Assembly (NCBI RefSeq): GCF_900177325.1
Contig: NZ_FXBL01000004.1
Coordinates: 2,170,001 to 2,234,000, forward strand
DNA length: 64,000 nucleotides
Source of the DNA: Mesorhizobium australicum
GTDB lineage: Bacteria; Pseudomonadota; Alphaproteobacteria; Rhizobiales; Rhizobiaceae
Direction of reading: 5' to 3'
In this document: piece by piece, positions 43,779 to 50,596 of the stretch
Numbering within the stretch: the first letter of the stretch is position 1
How the letters are laid out: every line of letters begins with the position of its first letter
Program-made: the position numbers and the translations under genes
Notes under the pieces: model-generated
The model's input: only the letters and a program-made list of their open reading frames with translations
Told to the model about the DNA's origin: nothing
Databases searched by the model: none

Positions 43779-44401
43779 ACCCGACCGCTGCCATCCACGT
43801 TGCCAAGAAGCAGCTCGGGCTCGACGAGGACACCTATCGCGACCTGCTCGGCCGCGTGACTGGCAAGCGTTCAGCGAAAGACATGTCCCACGCCGAGCGC
43901 CAGGCCGTGCTGGACGAGATGCGCCGGCACGGTTTCAAGGCCGGTTCAAACGGGTCTCGAAAGCGCCTTGAGGGCCGCTTTGCAAAGAAGCTGCAGGCGT
44001 TGTGGATCGCGGGCTGGAACCTCGGCGTCGTGCGCGATCGCGACGACGCGGCGCTGATCGCGTTCGTGCGGCGCCAGACGCATATCGACCATGTGCGCTT
44101 CCTCGTTGACGCGGCCGAGGCGCGCAAGGCGGTCGAGGCGATCAAGGCCTGGCTCGCCCGCGAGGCCGGCGTCGACTGGGGCGAAGGCACCGACAAGCCG
44201 GCCTGGCTGCGCGAGCCGGGCGCGCAGATCGCCATGGCACAGTGGACGATCCTGGCGAATGCCGGCGTGGTCGACCGCTCGTTTTACGCCTTTCGCGCCT
44301 TCGTCGAGGAGCGCGCCTTTCGGCCGCTCGGCCAGATGAAGGCCGGCGAGTGGCGCGGCATCATGAACACGCTCGGCGAGCGGGTCAGGAAGGTGCGGTG
44401 A
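43775..44401 (+). CDS. Mu gp16-like protein (DUF1018)
   Basis: 208 residues of the gp16/DUF1018 family, identified from the start (AAIHVAKKQLGLDEDTYRDLLGRVTGKRSAKDMSHAERQAVLDEMRRHGF) and the later KLQALWIAGWNLGVVRDRDDAALIAFVRRQT. This family is conserved in Mu-like phages just before the mor region; biochemical function unknown. The ATG overlaps the previous stop and its TGA overlaps the next ATG. Confidence 0.9.
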   Translation: MNPTAAIHVAKKQLGLDEDTYRDLLGRVTGKRSAKDMSHAERQAVLDEMRRHGFKAGSNGSRKRLEGRFAKKLQALWIAGWNLGVVRDRDDAALIAFVRRQTHIDHVRFLVDAAEARKAVEAIKAWLAREAGVDWGEGTDKPAWLREPGAQIAMAQWTILANAGVVDRSFYAFRAFVEERAFRPLGQMKAGEWRGIMNTLGERVRKVR

Positions 44402-44847
44402 TGGTCGCGTATTCCTTCAATCCGATCTTCGGCGACCAGGTGTCCGAACTGCGCAAGCTCCAGACGGTGCGCGCCGACCGGCGGCGCCACGCCGCGCCCG
44501 GCGAGCGGATCCAGCTCTACACCGGCATGCGGACGCGACATTGCCGCAAGCTTGTCGACCCGGACCCCGTCTGCAAGTCCGTTGTGCCGATCACCATTCT
44601 CCTCGTCGGGTCGCCGCACCTCGACTTCATCGGCTCCATCGTGGTGGACGGTGAGCGCCTCCATCTTGAGGAGATGGAGGCCTTCGCCAAGGCGGACGGC
44701 TTCGCGATCGAGCACGTCGGAGACTGGAAGCACCGCGCGCTCGGGATCCCCGGGTCGGCGCGCTTCAACATGGGCATGTTCTGGAAGGAACATCACGGCG
44801 ACGGCGTGTTTCATGGCTGGCTCATCAGGTGGGAGCCCGCTCCGTGA
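44401..44847 (+). CDS. ASCH-like phage protein
   Basis: 148 residues. The segment KLQTVRADRRRHAAPGERIQLYTGMRTRHCRKLVDPD resembles the ASCH/PUA-like fold, in which a lysine, an arginine and the G-D/E-x-hydrophobic strand form an RNA- or nucleotide-binding pocket. The C-terminal FHGWLIRWEP completes a beta strand. ASCH domains may bind modified RNA, or hydrolyse modified nucleosides. The assignment is by pattern and moderate. Adjacent to the MT-A70 methyltransferase region. Confidence 0.6.
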   Translation: MVAYSFNPIFGDQVSELRKLQTVRADRRRHAAPGERIQLYTGMRTRHCRKLVDPDPVCKSVVPITILLVGSPHLDFIGSIVVDGERLHLEEMEAFAKADGFAIEHVGDWKHRALGIPGSARFNMGMFWKEHHGDGVFHGWLIRWEPAP

Positions 44848-45074
44848 CGAAGCCTCCTGTCACCGTCACCGACCACGCCATCCTGCGCTGGCTGGAGCGC
44901 GAGCACGACATCGATGTCGAGGCCATCCGTGAGCACCTGGCCGGCCTGGCCGCGAACGGGGCGCGGCTGGGTGCCGCCGGCGTGAAGATCGGCAAGGTCA
45001 AGCTCGTCTTGCGCGGCTCTGTCGTCATCACGGCCTACAAAGGTATATGGCCGAGTCGGGGGGGCGGCGAGTGA
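44844..45074 (+). CDS. Phage hypothetical protein, 76 aa
   Basis: Starts at GTG 44844 (GTGA overlap). The sequence VTVTDHAILRWLEREHDIDV, then EAIREHLAGLAANGARLGAAGVKIGKVKLVLRGSVVITAYKG, looks like a RelE/ParE-toxin-like or BrnT-like small beta-alpha fold, especially DHAxxRxxER and the final strands, but key residues are not diagnostic. It overlaps the start of the methyltransferase gene. Treat as unknown. Confidence 0.5.
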   Translation: MTKPPVTVTDHAILRWLEREHDIDVEAIREHLAGLAANGARLGAAGVKIGKVKLVLRGSVVITAYKGIWPSRGGGE

Positions 45075-46234
45075 ATGCGCCCTCGGCCCTCTCGTTGAGC
45101 GAGCCCGGCACGTTGCCGGCCTTCGTGCGACGGGCGGCCGAGATGCTGGCGGCCGCGTCCTCGGCGGCGGAGGTGCTCGACGCGCGCGACCATGCGGCAA
45201 TGGCCTATGACGCGGCCAAGCGGGCCGCCAGGCTGGCAACCGCCAAAGGAGCGCATGACGAAGTCGTCGCGGCCGTCTACCGCGCGCAGGCCGACGCGCT
45301 GGAGATCGAGAGTCTTGCGAAGCGCCGTCTTGCCGACGAATACGACGCGGCACTGGAGCGCGGCGACGTAGCCGGGCACGGCGGGCGGCGAGGCAACCAG
45401 TTTGCCAAGGTTCGCGACGGCAACCTTGCCACGGCGAGCGATGTCGGGCTCAGTCGGCCGGAGATCTTCGAGGCGCGCCGGATCCGCAATGCGGTCGAGC
45501 GCGAGCCCGGCATTATACGACGCGTGCTGGAGGACATCCTCGACGCCGGCGACGAGCCGACCAAGGCGCGGCTTCGTAAGGAACTCGGTGGACCGATCAG
45601 GAAGATCCGCGCCGCACAGCAGGCGCTGAAGAAACAGCGCCGCGCAGTCCGCGAGATCGAACTGGCAGGCAAGATCGTGGCACTGCCCGACCGGCGCTAC
45701 GGGACGATCTACGCGGATCCGGAATGGCGCTTCGAGCCCTACAGCCGAGAGACCGGCATGGACCGGGCCGCCGACAACCACTACCCGACGAGCCCGACAG
45801 ACGAGATCGCAGCGCGCGACGTCGCGTCGATCGCGGCCGACGATTGCGCGTTGTTCCTCTGGGCGACAGCGCCGATGCTGCCCGATGCCCTCTACGTCAT
45901 GGATATGTGGGGCTTTGCCTATGTGACGCATTGCGTCTGGATCAAGGTGCGTGCCGGAGAGGCACGCGGCCCCGGCTACTGGTTCACCGGGGAACATGAA
46001 TTGCTCCTCGTCGGCACGAGGGGCAACGTGCCCGCTCCGGCTCCCGGGACGCAGTTTCCGTCATTCCTGATCGCGCCGGTGACGGAGCACTCGGCGAAGC
46101 CAGAGGAATTCCTGGAACGGATCGAGGCGTATTTCCCGAACCTGCCGAAGATCGAGCTCAACCGCCGCGGCCCAGCGCGGCGCGGCTGGGATGCCTGGGG
46201 CGCCGAGGCCGCGCCGCCGGAGCCGGAGGCGTGA
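45047..46234 (+). CDS. MT-A70 family adenine-N6 methyltransferase with N-terminal helical domain
   Basis: 395 residues. The C-terminal MT-A70 domain (from about 215) has the catalytic motif as DPEWRFE instead of the classical DPPW (about residue 223), FLWATAPMLPDALYVMDMWGFAY, WIKVRAGEARGPGYWFTGEHELLLVGTRG (about 305-330) and SAKPEEFLERIEAYFPNLPKIEL. The first 200 residues are helical and coiled. It probably methylates phage DNA at adenines, protecting it from host restriction; mRNA targets cannot be excluded. A GTG start at 45071 is an alternative. Confidence 0.85.
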   Translation: MAESGGRRVNAPSALSLSEPGTLPAFVRRAAEMLAAASSAAEVLDARDHAAMAYDAAKRAARLATAKGAHDEVVAAVYRAQADALEIESLAKRRLADEYDAALERGDVAGHGGRRGNQFAKVRDGNLATASDVGLSRPEIFEARRIRNAVEREPGIIRRVLEDILDAGDEPTKARLRKELGGPIRKIRAAQQALKKQRRAVREIELAGKIVALPDRRYGTIYADPEWRFEPYSRETGMDRAADNHYPTSPTDEIAARDVASIAADDCALFLWATAPMLPDALYVMDMWGFAYVTHCVWIKVRAGEARGPGYWFTGEHELLLVGTRGNVPAPAPGTQFPSFLIAPVTEHSAKPEEFLERIEAYFPNLPKIELNRRGPARRGWDAWGAEAAPPEPEA

Positions 46235-46452
46235 TGCAGATGGCCCGCATCCGCCCGATCGACCCGCCGCCGCTCCTCGTCTGGAGCGAGCTGGCGGCGA
46301 TCGACCGGCTGCAGGGTCAGCGTGAGGAGCTGATACGGCGGATCAAATTGCTGCCGCCGCGCTCCTTCCGCCGCGTCGAGCTGGAGGCGCGGCTACGCCT
46401 GGTGACGGCACAGCAGCTGGAACTGCAGGCGTCGATCAGGGACCGGCGATGA
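46234..46452 (+). CDS. Phage hypothetical protein, about 72 aa
   Basis: MQMARIRPIDPPPLLVWSEL begins a short basic protein whose second half (DRLQGQREELIRRIKLLPPRSFRRVELEARLRLVTAQQLELQ) should form an alpha-helical hairpin. It lies between the methyltransferase and Mor genes, overlapping both. In many Mu-like phages a similar tiny gene precedes mor. Not recognised. Confidence 0.5.
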   Translation: MQMARIRPIDPPPLLVWSELAAIDRLQGQREELIRRIKLLPPRSFRRVELEARLRLVTAQQLELQASIRDRR

Positions 46453-46847
46453 CGCACGATCCCGACCGCTCCTGGTTCTCGCCTCTGCTCAACCGCATCG
46501 CCGACGTTGCCGGCGTGCGTGCCGCGCTGATGCTCGGCCGCGAGAAGGGGTGCCAGACGGTCTACATTCCGCGTCGTTTCGGGCCGCAGCACTGGCTGCC
46601 GAAGCTTGTGGGCGATGATGCCGCGGCCGCGCTGGCGAAGGAGTTCGGCGGCAGCAAGATCGACATTCCGCCCGCACTCGTCGGCCAGAAGCGCAAGCGC
46701 CGGGCCGCCATTGCCGAAATGACCGAGAACGGATACTCGATAGCGAGGATCACGCGCGCGCTCGGCGTCGCGAAGTCGACCGTCAAGGACCATCGCCGCA
46801 GGTTGCGCGGCGACGAGGACGACGGTCCCCAGGGCAAGCTCTTCTGA
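46449..46847 (+). CDS. Mor-family transcription activator
   Basis: 132 residues. TVYIPRRFGPQHWLPKLVGDDAAAALAKEFGGSKIDIPPAL (about 36-76) is the Mor/C dimerisation region, and RRAAIAEMTENGYSIARITRALGVAKSTVKDHRRRLR (about 83-118) is the HTH. In Mu, Mor activates the middle promoter and C the late ones. Here only one member is present, directly before the lysis and head genes, so it may activate late transcription directly. Confidence 0.9.
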   Translation: MTHDPDRSWFSPLLNRIADVAGVRAALMLGREKGCQTVYIPRRFGPQHWLPKLVGDDAAAALAKEFGGSKIDIPPALVGQKRKRRAAIAEMTENGYSIARITRALGVAKSTVKDHRRRLRGDEDDGPQGKLF

Positions 46848-46855
46848 CCAGTAAG

Positions 46856-46873
46856 GGGGCCGAAACCGGCCCC
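46856..46873 (+). terminator. Short hairpin after the activator gene
   Basis: GGGGCCG and CGGCCCC form a 7-bp stem with a 4-nt loop, 9 nt after the stop of the Mor-type gene and before the lysis module. It lacks a T-tract. The 117-bp gap (46848-46964) is the obvious location for a Mor-dependent promoter; I did not identify a clear dyad site. Confidence 0.35.
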
Positions 46874-46964
46874 ATGATCCGACGCGCCGACAAGCCCACA
46901 ACATCCCCGATCCGGCCGCGTCCCGCCTCTGCGGGCCGGCCATTTCCACACCGGGGAGTTCCCA

Positions 46965-47759
46965 ATGTTCGACGCAGAGACCCGCGCCGCCGCGGCGGCC
47001 GCCGCCGCCCGCAACGGCTGGGAGACGGCGGCTCTGCTGGCCGTGATCGAGATCGAGAGCGGCGGCAAGGTGTTCGCGATCGTCGACGGCCGCCAGGAGC
47101 CGTTGATCCGCTTCGAGGGCCACTACTTCGACAAGCGGGTGCCAGCCGCCAAGCGTCCGGCAGCGCGCGCGGCCGGCCTCGCCGACCCGAAGGCCGGCGC
47201 GGTGAAGAACCCGGCCTCGCAGGCGGCGCGGTGGACGATGCTGAACCGGGCAATCGAGATCGACGCGAACGCGGCCCTCGAATCCGTGTCGTGGGGCGTC
47301 GGCCAAGTGATGGGCTCGCATTGGGACTGGCTCGGCTATGCCAGCGTCACAGCGATGGTGAATACGGCGCGCTCCGGTGCCGCCGGCCAGATCGAGCTCA
47401 TGGAGCGCTACATCGACAAGGCCGGACTTTCGAAAGCCGTGAGCCGGCGGGACTGGCCCGCCTTCGCCCGCGGCTACAACGGGCCGGACTACAAGCGCCA
47501 CGGCTACGACACCAAGCTCGCATCCGCCTATCGGCGGCATGCGGGGCAGGTGTCGGGGGTGCTGCGCCTCGGCGCAAGGGGCGACGCGGTCAAGGAGCTT
47601 CAGACGCTGCTGGCCGGCGCCGGCCACGCCCTCACGGCGGACGGGGATTTCGGCCCGAAGACGGCGGCGGCGGTCCGCGCCTTCCAGAGGGCGGCCGGCC
47701 TGACGGTCGACGGCATCGCCGGCCCCGCCACCCTTTCCGCCCTTCGCAACCAGGCGTGA
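46965..47759 (+). CDS. Phage endolysin: N-acetylmuramidase with peptidoglycan-binding domain
   Basis: 264 residues. The catalytic part (ALLAVIEIESGGKVFAIVDGRQEPLIRFEGHYFDKRVP, with a likely catalytic Glu near residue 28 or 30) is the DUF3380/N-acetylmuramidase domain. SWGVGQVMGSHWDWLGY (about 107) is the second conserved block. Residues about 200-264 (GVLRLGARGDAVKELQTLLAGAGHALTADGDFGPKTAAAVRAFQRAAGLTVDGIAGPATLSAL) are a PG_binding_1 repeat. No signal peptide, so it needs a holin. First gene of the lysis module. Confidence 0.92.
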   Translation: MFDAETRAAAAAAAARNGWETAALLAVIEIESGGKVFAIVDGRQEPLIRFEGHYFDKRVPAAKRPAARAAGLADPKAGAVKNPASQAARWTMLNRAIEIDANAALESVSWGVGQVMGSHWDWLGYASVTAMVNTARSGAAGQIELMERYIDKAGLSKAVSRRDWPAFARGYNGPDYKRHGYDTKLASAYRRHAGQVSGVLRLGARGDAVKELQTLLAGAGHALTADGDFGPKTAAAVRAFQRAAGLTVDGIAGPATLSALRNQA

Positions 47760-47769
47760 GGGTCCGCCG

Positions 47770-48186
47770 ATGCTGTCTATCGTCATCCTCGTCGCCGTCG
47801 TCGGCCTCTTCGTCTCCGCCGCGCTCGCCTGGTGGTGCAGCGATCCGCGGGGCGAGTGGCCGGAGTTCATCGACTGGATGCTCGTGGGCTTCCTCGCGCT
47901 GCTATTCGTCGCGATGGGCGCACGGGAGGCCTCTGCCCACGACGCGCCCGCCGGCTGGACCTATCCGTTGTCCTGCTGCTCGAGCTTCGACTGCCGGGAG
48001 GCGCAGACGGGCGAGGTCGAGGAGCGGCCGGAGGGCTTTGTCATCGCCGGAACCGGGGAGATTGTGCCGATGACCGACCGGCGGATCCGCAATTCGCCGG
48101 ACGGCAAGTTCCACTGGTGCGCGCGCCAGTCCGGCGTCGACGCCGGCTGCACCATCTGCCTGTTCGTTCCGCCCCGGGGGTTCTGA
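47770..48186 (+). CDS. Exported cysteine-rich protein of the lysis module
   Basis: 138 residues. Two hydrophobic segments (IVILVAVVGLFVSAALAWWC and WMLVGFLALLFVAMGAREASA) precede a domain HDAPAGWTYPLSCCSSFDCREAQTG...FVIAGTGEIVPMTDRRIRNSPDGKFHWCARQ...GCTICLFVPPRGF with six cysteines, likely disulfide-bonded in the periplasm. Very similar host-encoded secreted domains (HDAxxGWxYPxxCCSxxDCR) are common in Rhizobiales. Its place after the endolysin suggests a spanin-like or lysis-regulating role, not proven. Confidence 0.65.
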   Translation: MLSIVILVAVVGLFVSAALAWWCSDPRGEWPEFIDWMLVGFLALLFVAMGAREASAHDAPAGWTYPLSCCSSFDCREAQTGEVEERPEGFVIAGTGEIVPMTDRRIRNSPDGKFHWCARQSGVDAGCTICLFVPPRGF

Positions 48187-48389
48187 TGATCGTCGCGACC
48201 TTGCTCTCCTGGCTCGTGGCGATCCTCGCGATCGTCGCGGGCATCTTCGTCGTCATTGCTGGCGGGATCTGGCACGAGTTCGCGCCGGTGGAGGATTCCC
48301 GGCCGACCATCGCCCTATGGGGTGGGGTCGGCCTGTTCGGCCTCGGCGTCCTGCTCTTCGGCGCCAATGTTTGGGAGCTCTTCCAGTGA
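48186..48389 (+). CDS. Small two-helix membrane protein, holin candidate
   Basis: 67 residues (MIVATLLSWLVAILAIVAGI ... LWGGVGLFGLGVLLFGANVW) with two transmembrane helices and a short loop between. Size, topology and position between lysis genes suit a class II holin or antiholin. Overlaps both neighbours (TGATG and GTGA). No family recognised. Confidence 0.6.
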   Translation: MIVATLLSWLVAILAIVAGIFVVIAGGIWHEFAPVEDSRPTIALWGGVGLFGLGVLLFGANVWELFQ

Positions 48390-48940
48390 CCGGCCTCGAA
48401 ACCATCCTGATCGGCGTCGCGACCAAGATCGGCGCGCCCCTGGTGAAGAAGGTCCTGCAGGACCGCGTCGGCGGCAAGGCCGGCGAAGTCGGCGGGGCGA
48501 TCATCGACGCGATCGCCGGCAAGGCCGAGGTGTCGGCGCCGGAGCTGCCCGACGTACCGCAGAAGAAGCTGGAGGAGGCCGTGCGCGCCGTCGAGGCGGA
48601 AGCGCCGGAGATCATCGCCGCCTATGTCGAGCAGCAGCGCGAGCAGAACCGGTTGCAGCTCGCCGAGATGGAGACGGGCGAGACCTGGACGTGGGCGTGG
48701 CGGCCGGCCGGCATGTGGACGTTCAACGTGCTGATCGTCTGGTATGTCGCGCTGGTGCCGGTGGTGAACCTCGTCCTGCAGCTCTGCGGGGCGACGGCGA
48801 GCCTGGTTCTGATCGTCGACGTCGGCACGTTCTTCTCGCTCTACCTGACCTTCACCAGCTTCTACATGGGCGGCCACACCGCGAAGGACTTCTTCGGCAA
48901 GGCGGCCGACGTCATCAAGACCTGGAAGGCCGGCAAGTGA
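48386..48940 (+). CDS. 3-TM holin (gene-transfer-agent holin family)
   Basis: 184 residues starting at GTG 48386. A soluble helical N-terminus (KIGAPLVKKVLQDRVGGKAGEVGGAIIDAIAGKAEVSAPELPDVPQKKLEEAVRAVEAEAPEIIAAYVEQQREQNRLQLAEMETGETWTWAWRPAGMW) is followed by hydrophobic segments around residues 110-160. RPAGMW and the length fit the 'holin of 3TMs, for gene-transfer release' family known from alphaproteobacterial gene transfer agents. Probable pore former for endolysin release. Confidence 0.75.
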   Translation: MTGLETILIGVATKIGAPLVKKVLQDRVGGKAGEVGGAIIDAIAGKAEVSAPELPDVPQKKLEEAVRAVEAEAPEIIAAYVEQQREQNRLQLAEMETGETWTWAWRPAGMWTFNVLIVWYVALVPVVNLVLQLCGATASLVLIVDVGTFFSLYLTFTSFYMGGHTAKDFFGKAADVIKTWKAGK

Positions 48941-49158
48941 GGGCGACCGACGCCATGATCGAGCAGGCTGAGGCCCGCGTCGCCGACGAGGTAAATGCGG
49001 GCGTCGCGCGGATCCAGGAAAAGCTCGCCGTGCGCTCGTTGCGGCTTGTCTGCGATTGCGGCGAGGAGATCTCGCCGGCACGGCGCGCGGCCTATCCCAA
49101 TGCCTGCGACTGCATCGAATGCGCGCGGCGCATTGAACGCATGAGGAGACGCGCTTGA
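48937..49158 (+). CDS. TraR/DksA-type C4 zinc-finger protein
   Basis: 73 residues, GTG start overlapping the previous stop. The finger is LVCDCGEEISPARRAAYPNACDCIECARRIE: CxCGxxI...R...P-x-A-x-x-CIxC, as in phage/plasmid TraR relatives of DksA. TraR binds RNA polymerase secondary channel without ppGpp and shifts host transcription. This protein lies within the late operon, as in Mu-like phages. A short helix precedes the finger, as expected. Confidence 0.85.
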   Translation: MRATDAMIEQAEARVADEVNAGVARIQEKLAVRSLRLVCDCGEEISPARRAAYPNACDCIECARRIERMRRRA

Positions 49159-49511
49159 TCGACGAACTGAAATCGTGGGCGGGCTTCATCGCCATCCTCG
49201 TCTCGCTCGGCACGATCGTTTGGGCCTGGCTGACGTCGGGCGCGAAGCACACCCAGGCTGACCTCGACAAGTTCAAGCAGGCAGAGGCCGAGCGCTGGGA
49301 GAAGATCGACGAGGTCTTCACCGAACACGAGCGCCGGGTCCAGACGATCGAGAGCGAGCTGAAGCACTTGCCCAGCCAGAAGTCGGTGCATGAGCTGCAG
49401 CTGACGCTGAAAGACATGCAGGTCGAAATGGCGAAGATCGGCGCTTCGGCCGATCAGTCGGCCCGCACCGCCGCCCGCGTCGAAACCTACCTCTTGGAGC
49501 ATGGCAAGTGA
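49155..49511 (+). CDS. DUF2730 family phage protein (Mu gp25-like)
   Basis: 118 residues. One N-terminal transmembrane helix (WAGFIAILVSLGTIVWAWL) is followed by a long coiled coil (ADLDKFKQAEAERWEKIDEVFTEHERRVQTIESELKHLPSQKSVHELQLTLKDMQVEMAKI). This is the DUF2730 architecture found just upstream of gp26 and gp27 in Mu-like phages. A membrane-anchored coiled coil near lysis genes might be an o-spanin/i-spanin-like protein, but that is not established. Confidence 0.82.
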   Translation: MIDELKSWAGFIAILVSLGTIVWAWLTSGAKHTQADLDKFKQAEAERWEKIDEVFTEHERRVQTIESELKHLPSQKSVHELQLTLKDMQVEMAKIGASADQSARTAARVETYLLEHGK

Positions 49512-49804
49512 GCTACGCTGAACATCTCGAAGCCGACGCGCGTCTGGTCATCCTGCGCGAACTCGCCAGGCAAACCGGCGGCAGCCTGAACGAGAACATC
49601 ATCGTCAAGGTTCTTGACGCGTTCGGCTACCATCGCTCGCGCGAATGGGTGCGAACCCAACTGCGCAAGCTCGACGATGTCAGCGCGGTCAGGTTGACCG
49701 AACAGGGCACAGTCATGATCGCCTCGATCACCCGCGCCGGCCTGGACCACGTCGAGCGCCGCTCCGTCCTCGAAGGCGTGGCGCGCCCATCTCCGGAGGC
49801 GTGA
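49508..49804 (+). CDS. Mu gp26-like phage protein (winged-helix, VpaChn25_0724 type)
   Basis: 98 residues: EADARLVILRELARQTGGSLNENIIVKVLDAFGYHRSREWVRTQLRKLDDVSAVRLTEQGTVMIASITRAGLDHVERR. The pattern R-x-x-I-L-x-x-L...G..N...L...L...G...SR..V...L..L...V.....G...V...T..G..-V is the small wHTH protein that always precedes the gp27 terminase small subunit in these phages. Function unknown, possibly DNA binding in packaging. Confidence 0.82.
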   Translation: MSYAEHLEADARLVILRELARQTGGSLNENIIVKVLDAFGYHRSREWVRTQLRKLDDVSAVRLTEQGTVMIASITRAGLDHVERRSVLEGVARPSPEA

Positions 49805-49805
49805 T

Positions 49806-50402
49806 ATGGCGAAGCGTTCCGGCCGCGGCCGCCTGTCCGGCATGGAACAGCTGCCGGAGGAGGCATCCCCGATCATCGCCGCGGCGGCCGAGGCGTTACG
49901 CGATCGCGACCGGACTCAGCTCGACATCTACGAGGAGTTCTTCAACGCGCTCAACGCGCTGAAGCGCGAGCACCGGGGCGAGCTGGAGTTCGCCATCCCG
50001 TCGTTCTCCGCTTTCAACCGCTATTCGATCAAGCTTGCGACGCTGACGCGCCGGCTGGAGGAGACGCGCGAGATCGCCGCTGCGATCTCCAAGCGCTTCG
50101 ACGCGGAGGCGTCCGACGACCTCACGCTGATCGCGGCCGAGTCGATCAAGAACCTAATTTTCGAGATGATCATCGCCAAAGGCGAGGCCGGCATCGACCC
50201 AAAAGGCGCGATGAACCTCGCCAACGCGCTGCGCGCCGCAGCACAGGCGCAGGGCGTGTCCACCGCGCGGCGGATAAAGGTCGAGAAGGAATTCGAGGAG
50301 GGCGTGGAGGCGGCCGTCGAGACTGTCGTGCGCGAGAAGGGCATGACGGCCGAGACCGCCGAGGCGATCAAGGCGAAGATCCTGGGCGTGAGGAAGACGT
50401 GA
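49806..50402 (+). CDS. Phage terminase small subunit, Mu gp27-like (DUF3486)
   Basis: 198 residues, starting MAKRSGRGRLSGMEQLPEEA, which matches the DUF3486 opening (R.GR.S.ID.LP......L...L). The central region SFSAFNRYSIKLATLTRRLEETREIAAAISKRF and the GEAGIDPKGAMNLANALRAAAQAQGVSTARRIKVEKEF helix also match. It forms the DNA-recognition part of the packaging motor with the large subunit encoded downstream. Confidence 0.88.
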   Translation: MAKRSGRGRLSGMEQLPEEASPIIAAAAEALRDRDRTQLDIYEEFFNALNALKREHRGELEFAIPSFSAFNRYSIKLATLTRRLEETREIAAAISKRFDAEASDDLTLIAAESIKNLIFEMIIAKGEAGIDPKGAMNLANALRAAAQAQGVSTARRIKVEKEFEEGVEAAVETVVREKGMTAETAEAIKAKILGVRKT

Positions 50403-50596
50403 TGCCCCGGCTTGAGCCGATCAGGGACTGGTTCGACCCGTGGAGTTCGCGGCGCTTCCTGCCGACCGCGGAAGAGGTTTGCGCGCAGGAGGAAGAGCGG
50501 GAGCGCCGACGGGTCGAGCGTCACAACCGAAAAATCGCGAAGAAGCTGGCAGCCGAGGCAGCGGAGCAGTCTTTGGCGCGTGAGGCAAAGGAATGA
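50402..50596 (+). CDS. Small basic phage protein, 64 aa
   Basis: MPRLEPIRDWFDPWSSRRFL begins a short protein whose second half is a highly charged helix (EEERERRRVERHNRKIAKKLAAEAAEQSLAREAKE). It is sandwiched between the two terminase subunit genes with overlaps on both sides. It may assist packaging, but I do not recognise it. Confidence 0.5.
   Translation: MPRLEPIRDWFDPWSSRRFLPTAEEVCAQEEERERRRVERHNRKIAKKLAAEAAEQSLAREAKE

Noticed and set aside
44844..45074. RelE/ParE-type toxin in the phage accessory region
   Set aside because: No antitoxin partner gene is adjacent and the diagnostic basic residues at the C-terminus are missing; left as unknown.
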